From: Acanthaster planci
Lineage: Eukaryota; Echinodermata; Asteroidea; Valvatida; Acanthasteridae
Assembly: GCF_001949145.1 (NCBI RefSeq)
Contig: NW_019091381.1
Coordinates: forward strand, 1,969,579-2,033,578
Direction of reading: 5' to 3'
DNA length: 64,000 nt
Each line of letters opens with the position of its first letter. Within the stretch, counting starts at the first letter, position 1. This document shows, in pieces, positions 58,665 through 64,000 of this stretch. The notes below the pieces were generated by a model that ran no database searches, had not been told where the DNA came from, and was given only the letters and a program-made list of their open reading frames with translations. Made by a program: the position numbers and the translations under genes.

Positions 58665-60223
58665 TGTGATCTTCCCTGACCAGCACTGTACTTGCTGAAT
58701 GAGGACATCTTACTTGACCTATGGGTTCAATTATGTTAGTGATATCGCGTACATGTTTCATCTGAGCACTGATTGGAGCCTAGTGCTTGCTTTTCACCCA
58801 TGTCTTCCGGCAAAAAAAGGTCACTTTTTGGTCACATCAGTTGCATATAAAGCGGTACAACTTCATCTGTTAATGATAACGAGCGCATGCAATCTAAAAT
58901 ATATAGGAATCTTTATTTCAAAAATACACAATTAATAACATGGACCCATTAAGGACATGGTCATTACATATCAGCACCCGTATTTTGACCAAAAAATGGA
59001 ATTCCTCAAAAGTCGGTATAATAACAGCGCCCTCAAGAGTTTCTCAACTTTGCGCCCTGTCGATGTCTATGATGAGCACGACTATTACAGGATTTTAGAT
59101 GCGTAACTACTCGCAATGTCAGTCGTATATCACCGGCATAATGCACAGAAAGTGCGGGAATGGGTGATGGAAAAAAAAAACTCCGCAAAGACGACACAAC
59201 CATACTACGACTAGGGTTTCTCCGGAATACAAACCCGTTTTCCGACCGCCTCGGTATTAGCACGGTATTAGGGATTACCACAGGAATTTCATTTTAAACA
59301 CTTGGAAAAAAAAATTAACTGTGACTTGCATTCATTTGAATAGGCCTAACCCCGCAGTTATATGAAGACCGAAACCTACTGAAGTTTGAATTTATTGTTT
59401 GCCGTGTTATGAATACCAACAGCCGTATGAATTGCTGAGCAAACACACTGTGATCAACTAGGGCAGAAAAATAGCCTATCGTTGGTCAAATCCAAAGAAA
59501 CGCGGGACCTTGAGGCACGCTGGCTTAATTAAAAGCGAGCGCGCGTCTACCGCTATGGCTGTTTACTCATCGGACAATTAATATGCAGTATCGTTGGATT
59601 TCCGATTGCTACTGCAAAATAAACATACCAAGCACTGCCCACTCTTGCGTTGAGATGGCAGAGCACAGTCAAGATACCTCCTGCATAGAAACACGATGGC
59701 TGCCAAGGCCAAGGGATTTGCAAGGCGTAAGACAGAGATATTAATAGCAAAATCATTGGTTCGAAACTTCACGGAAAAGCCCATTCCATCACCACGAGCT
59801 CATTAGATCCTTAGAGAGTAAAGAGTTCCTATATATAATTTTTGACCATGTTGTTTCAATTTTCAAGTTGATAAAGAATTGTGATTCCATGCACACGGAT
59901 TGGTTTTGCCGTCCAGCCATTCACTGCAGGACTCGCTTCAACAGCAACAGTAACTGGGTAGATATTCAACCAATCACAAGCAATTTGCACACTTGTCACT
60001 TTTTAGAACAAGCTCAATTCGCTGGTTTTTCCTCCGATCTCCTCCCGGAGGAAAAAAACACACTCACAGTGTCCACTAGATAGAGACCGGCCGGGCAGGT
60101 CAAATTAGGCCACAAAGCCCTGGGTATATGTGAAGATACCATGGTGAGGTCTCTTGAGTTCACTGATCACAGCGAAGCAGGTCCTACGTAATGTTAGACT
60201 AAGATCATCAGGACGTAGCTTAC
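58665..60223. other. Non-coding stretch
   Basis: No supported exon. CAGCGCCCTCAAG near 59027 is a weak, reverse-oriented CTCF-like string. Confidence 0.4.
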
Positions 60224-60273
60224 CTGAAAGAGAACAGTACCTATGATTTGAGCGACAATCCAGCACAGTTTAC
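60224..60273 (-). CDS. Short exon-like segment, hydrophobic
   Basis: On the minus strand CTCTTTCAG|GTAAGC is a near-ideal donor. The 50 nt before it encode KLCWIVAQIIGTVLFQ in a frame closed by a TAA just upstream, so a splice at CTTAAG| would be needed. The peptide would be part of a membrane segment. The acceptor tract is weak. Confidence 0.2.
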
Positions 60274-60704
60274 CTTAAGCACGCAGTGTGGGCACTTGCC
60301 CAAAATAATGGCAGCTGCCAGAGAAGCTTATTGCTTCTTTGTTATTCAGGCAAGTCTCAACAATATTTCAAATAGGGTTTCATACAAATACTTGGCACCT
60401 CTAGACACCTGACCCGGACTGTGATTTAATTTTCTACAAAAGACACATTCACGTAGGCAGACCTAATCTTATTGCTGATTCGGAAGTAAAATTGGATAAA
60501 TCTCGAGAGCGAACCTCCGGTAGAACCATCAAATGAGGCTAGCAAGAACATTTACATAAAGCTTTCACAGACGGAATTTTTAAAATCGACTTCCCTATTT
60601 CAGAACAGTTAGAATCGCTCCAAGCCGAACAAGACAGCGTTTATTTAGCGGGCGTCCTTTAGTCCACAAGACCGGCGCTGGAGCGTGGCAACTGCTACCT
60701 TCTC
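60274..60704. other. Non-coding stretch
   Basis: Nothing recognised until the CG-rich area that starts near 60600. Confidence 0.35.
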
Positions 60705-60716
60705 GCAGGGGGCGCT
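60705..60716 (+). promoter_or_regulatory. CTCF core-like motif in CG-rich segment
   Basis: GCAGGGGGCGCT matches the 12-base SYAGRKGGCRSY core of the CTCF motif at every position; the three bases before it (CTC) do not match CCA well. The surrounding 60600-60860 is CG-rich and may be a promoter. Confidence 0.32.
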
Positions 60717-60916
60717 CTGAGCAGCAATCGATACTCCTCCACGCCATATTGGTCGAGTTCGGGCGGCCTGTTCTTGACACGAGTTTCGTGTTCTCGCGCT
60801 CGAACGGCGGGAACACGACCCAAGAACACTGTTCTCGGAACAGATTCACACACCATGTCCTCGTCAGGGTTTTACACAAACACACAGAAAAACTCGTGAG
60901 ATTTGATTTTTGAAAA

Positions 60917-61262
60917 NNNNNNNNNNNNNNNNNNNNNNNNNNNNNNNNNNNNNNNNNNNNNNNNNNNNNNNNNNNNNNNNNNNNNNNNNNNNNNNNNNNN
61001 NNNNNNNNNNNNNNNNNNNNNNNNNNNNNNNNNNNNNNNNNNNNNNNNNNNNNNNNNNNNNNNNNNNNNNNNNNNNNNNNNNNNNNNNNNNNNNNNNNNN
61101 NNNNNNNNNNNNNNNNNNNNNNNNNNNNNNNNNNNNNNNNNNNNNNNNNNNNNNNNNNNNNNNNNNNNNNNNNNNNNNNNNNNNNNNNNNNNNNNNNNNN
61201 NNNNNNNNNNNNNNNNNNNNNNNNNNNNNNNNNNNNNNNNNNNNNNNNNNNNNNNNNNNNNN
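60917..61262. other. Assembly gap (N)
   Basis: 346 undetermined bases. Long frames that appear to cross it are artefacts of the Ns. Confidence 0.99.
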
Positions 61263-61327
61263 GGTCACGAAATGGAGATCAAGCGGTCAATGGCCTTGCA
61301 CATACCTATGACCAGACCTCCTATGAG
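61263..61327 (+). CDS. Exon fragment cut by the gap
   Basis: The first determined bases after the gap read GHEMEIKRSMALHIPMTRPP in one frame and end at CTATGAG|GTGAGC in phase 2. The donor is good and the peptide composition is coding-like. The 5' part of the exon would be inside the gap. Too short for a family call. Confidence 0.28.
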
Positions 61328-64000
61328 GTGAGCAATATTGCTCATGGCTTTCTTCCCCAATGGCGAGCCAGGATTTCATGTGGTTTATTTAAGTCTTAGT
61401 TTGAATTGTTCCTGACAACTTTGTGCAGAAAGCAGGTCTTTGACCTCGAACTGTTTTTAACCGGAGAAGGCAACATGCTCAAATTCCTTAGAATCCAAAT
61501 ATATGAAAACTGACATTTCGCGGCAACATTTAGTCTGAAAGTCTTGTTATGCAACAGAATAGCGGAGCAGATATTGCAAAAGCACGGACGCGGGTTTCAA
61601 AATTACTTAAGTGCGCACTGAACTAAATTCATATTATAGAAATTACGTTTTATATCCTGTGATCCGTAGTGGTAAGTAGACGAGAAACCACAATTAATAT
61701 TGAAAATAATCTTGTTTGATGTAGTGCTACCGTTAGGGCATCGAAGACAGTCGAAGGAACTATAAATATCCCGACTAAAAATGACTTGCTTGTGTGAACA
61801 AAGTGGTTTTCTTTTACGGATCGTCTCTCAGTTTCTCAGCAGCACAATGTTATCGCCGTCTTGGACATTCGCAGCCGCGCTCGTGTATCATACCCGGCCA
61901 CCGCCCGACCGTTTCGTAATCACACTTGACATCCATCGCCAAATATGATTATTTGCCGATCGGTTGCCACGGGGACGGCCTACAAATTAATGGCGGGGGA
62001 AAAAGAGATTTTCTGAGGGCAAGTTGGGAGAAAGTGTGCTCTTTTGCCAGTTTATTTGCATAGGGAAGTAGCAAAGCTAAATGCCCCCGGAGGAGAGTAA
62101 TTATCGGCCGGGGCGAAGGGAGACTTCGAGGGGGAAAGTGATCACTCAAATCGAAGCACCTCACCCTTTGTGATCGCTGTGCAGTCTCAGGCTGTTGCCA
62201 AAAGGGTATAAATGGACAGCCCGATTCGGTACGCGGTTGATTGCTTCGTCTGAAATTCCAGCACATTTCTCATATTGACGAAATTTCAACCAGTGTCCTT
62301 AAGCTAATCTTTTTTGTGTGTTTTTCCGTACACAAGCTCAAAGTGAAATCAACAGTTTCTCGCTCATCAAAAGTTGCTTTTTTCGTGATGTTTCTAAATA
62401 CACATTAGAACATAAAGGTTTGTGGTTAGGCGTAAAAAGGAAAAAGCTTACAAATACATGTACTTGGTTAAATCTTTATACTGTGTCCCAATAGTCTTTT
62501 ATTTACTGTCTCGGTATTGTGGGACCAAGACAACACTCGTTTGACGAATACAACCCCTAATGTCCTCGATAATAATTGGTTATTCGTTTTAACTGCTACA
62601 TGGTGACGGAAATGAACAACGCCTCGGGCATCCTATCCCCGATTGTGTTACACTGCTGATAATCTCGCCTAATCTTGCGTAATCCCGACAACAATAATCC
62701 CGCGCCAACAACAGATTTCACTCTTATGTCAACAGACAACCCCTGCCGCCCTCGTCACCACAGCCGGGGATATCCACGACACCATTCCAAGAGTTAATTT
62801 CCTGCGAAACCTTGCAAATCGATCCATAAAAGAAATCCGAGCCCGACAGTGGCAAGGTGCGTGCACTTTATACACCCTATTGGTTCGTTTGTTCATCTGG
62901 CGCGCTGAATAACCCGTGTTATTGACCTGTACGCTGAAAATATGCTTGCCCCAACTTGTACCTAATAGGAAAGTCATCTATTTTTACAGCCTAGAGTGTA
63001 GCTACTTACTATACTGTGACAATATTGACAAGAGATGTGCATGATGTCGCAAGAGCTTCGAAGGAACCGTTGAAACGCCTGTCCACGTCTTGGGTTTGAT
63101 ACGGATTTTGTATGTAGCATAAATAAATGTTCCGAGGTTACCAGTGTTGAGAACCTCTTTTGTAATAACTTTTCACAGACAGTTCGACGGCTGAGACAGA
63201 TTGTTGCAAATTTTACGGCAAATCATAATTCATATACTAGATAGTAAATCCCCAAGAATCTCCGTCCAGATGGGAGCAGTAAATTAGCAGTATACGTCTG
63301 GCAAGGTGCAACTACATCTTTAGTTTTTGTTTATATTTAAAAGGGGGATTAAGCCGCCCTATAAGATGTCCTTTCTATCAGCATGTCGCTTGAACTGTTG
63401 ATGTGTATGCACAATATGTCCCATACCCGGAAACAATTTGGGACCAGCTGCCAGCAGTCGAGCCCTCCTTGGCCCGATTTAATGCCCAGCTTTATGGCAC
63501 ACTTCCCGCGCCATGATTTACACCTATCCGTCGTGAGGACATCGCTATCAGCCAGATTAAGAAGCATCCCTATAACACGAAAAGACACTTCTGGCGTCCT
63601 TGTGTATATACAGATATGTCCAACCATGGCCCAGCATTGCTGACAAACAGAAACCAATGGTCTCCATCGCCGACAGCCAAGACTCTCAGTGATACATGAT
63701 GATAGCTGGCCGTGACTTGGAAGTGTACACTACAAATGACGCTATTTTAACGAGCTGTAAAATTGCCAGGAACCCGTAATATATCTCTCGTTGAGGGGAC
63801 GGACGACTCTTTTCTAAGCAATTGAGAACGTATGCGACTCGTATCACAATGTGCTACGCAGTAAATTTTATACCCGTCATGAAACAAGGAACCAGACTAA
63901 GTTTAATCTTTACACATTCATTTTTTTACTTCTGAATGTAACGGTTTGGTACATTCGTTGAAATCACGCCAATAAATAAAACTTTTATTGCATATTCTAA
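61328..64000. other. Non-coding stretch to the window end
   Basis: No splice-bounded frame was supported. A POU-type octamer ATTTGCAT lies near 62055. Frames at 61949-62266 (-), 63349-63657 (-) and 63383-63643 (+) have no motif. Confidence 0.4.

Noticed and set aside
60864-61331. Open frames of more than 130 codons spanning the N run
   Set aside because: They are open only because the gap contains no stops; apart from the 65 nt after the gap they carry no information.
1-64000. CRISPR arrays, bacterial operons, rRNA genes or integrated virus
   Set aside because: No regularly spaced direct repeats with unique spacers, no ribosomal RNA-like sequence and no replicase, capsid or reverse transcriptase frames were seen.

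Overview
The window reads as animal nuclear DNA, most likely from an invertebrate deuterostome such as an echinoderm, hemichordate or lancelet. Reasons: the only recognisable coding pieces are short, intron-bounded exons of metazoan families (a TRPC-type channel and a RhoGAP-type domain). Small inverted-repeat DNA transposons are common. The palindrome TAGGCCTA is strongly over-represented and TACATGTA strings recur. There are no bacterial features (no operons, rRNA, tRNA or CRISPR). The clade is an inference; a mollusc is not excluded. Two assembly gaps (runs of N) lie at 49204-49834 and 60917-61262.

Layout. 0-14 kb: mostly non-coding, with a mariner-like nonautonomous element (4727-5522), a near-perfect foldback MITE (7204-7358), a Ser-rich exon-like frame (10148-10339) and a RhoGAP-like exon on + (12697-12829). 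The best gene call is at 14030-14228 on the minus strand: an N-terminal ankyrin-repeat exon of a TRPC-type channel, ending in a consensus splice donor. A CpG-rich, NRF1-motif segment at about 15.0-15.5 kb lies upstream of it and could be a promoter. 17-37 kb: another MITE, scattered exon-like frames (notably around 26.2-27.9 kb, including a possible 27-nt microexon), a GGTGTTA-rich repeat and two CTCF-like sites.

37.9-40.4 kb holds the most complete unusual structure: a 2.48-kb DNA transposon with 12-bp terminal inverted repeats, flanking TATG duplications and directly oriented 15-bp subterminal repeats (GGTTAGTTACGTTAC type) at both ends. Inside it is a decayed, apparently spliced minus-strand gene in which the start and the end of a longer protein are joined in one frame with two internal stops.

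43-48 kb holds three further inverted-repeat elements. 52-62 kb has several exon-like segments: a Cys-rich one at 52.5 kb, a 90-codon one at 54.9-55.2 kb (minus), a 222-codon frame broken by a single stop at 58.0-58.7 kb, and an exon cut by the second gap.

Most exon calls rest on an open frame between splice-like signals, without transcript or homology support. Their confidences are low on purpose. The genes cannot be assembled into full models from this window, and nothing shows a pathway shared between them.
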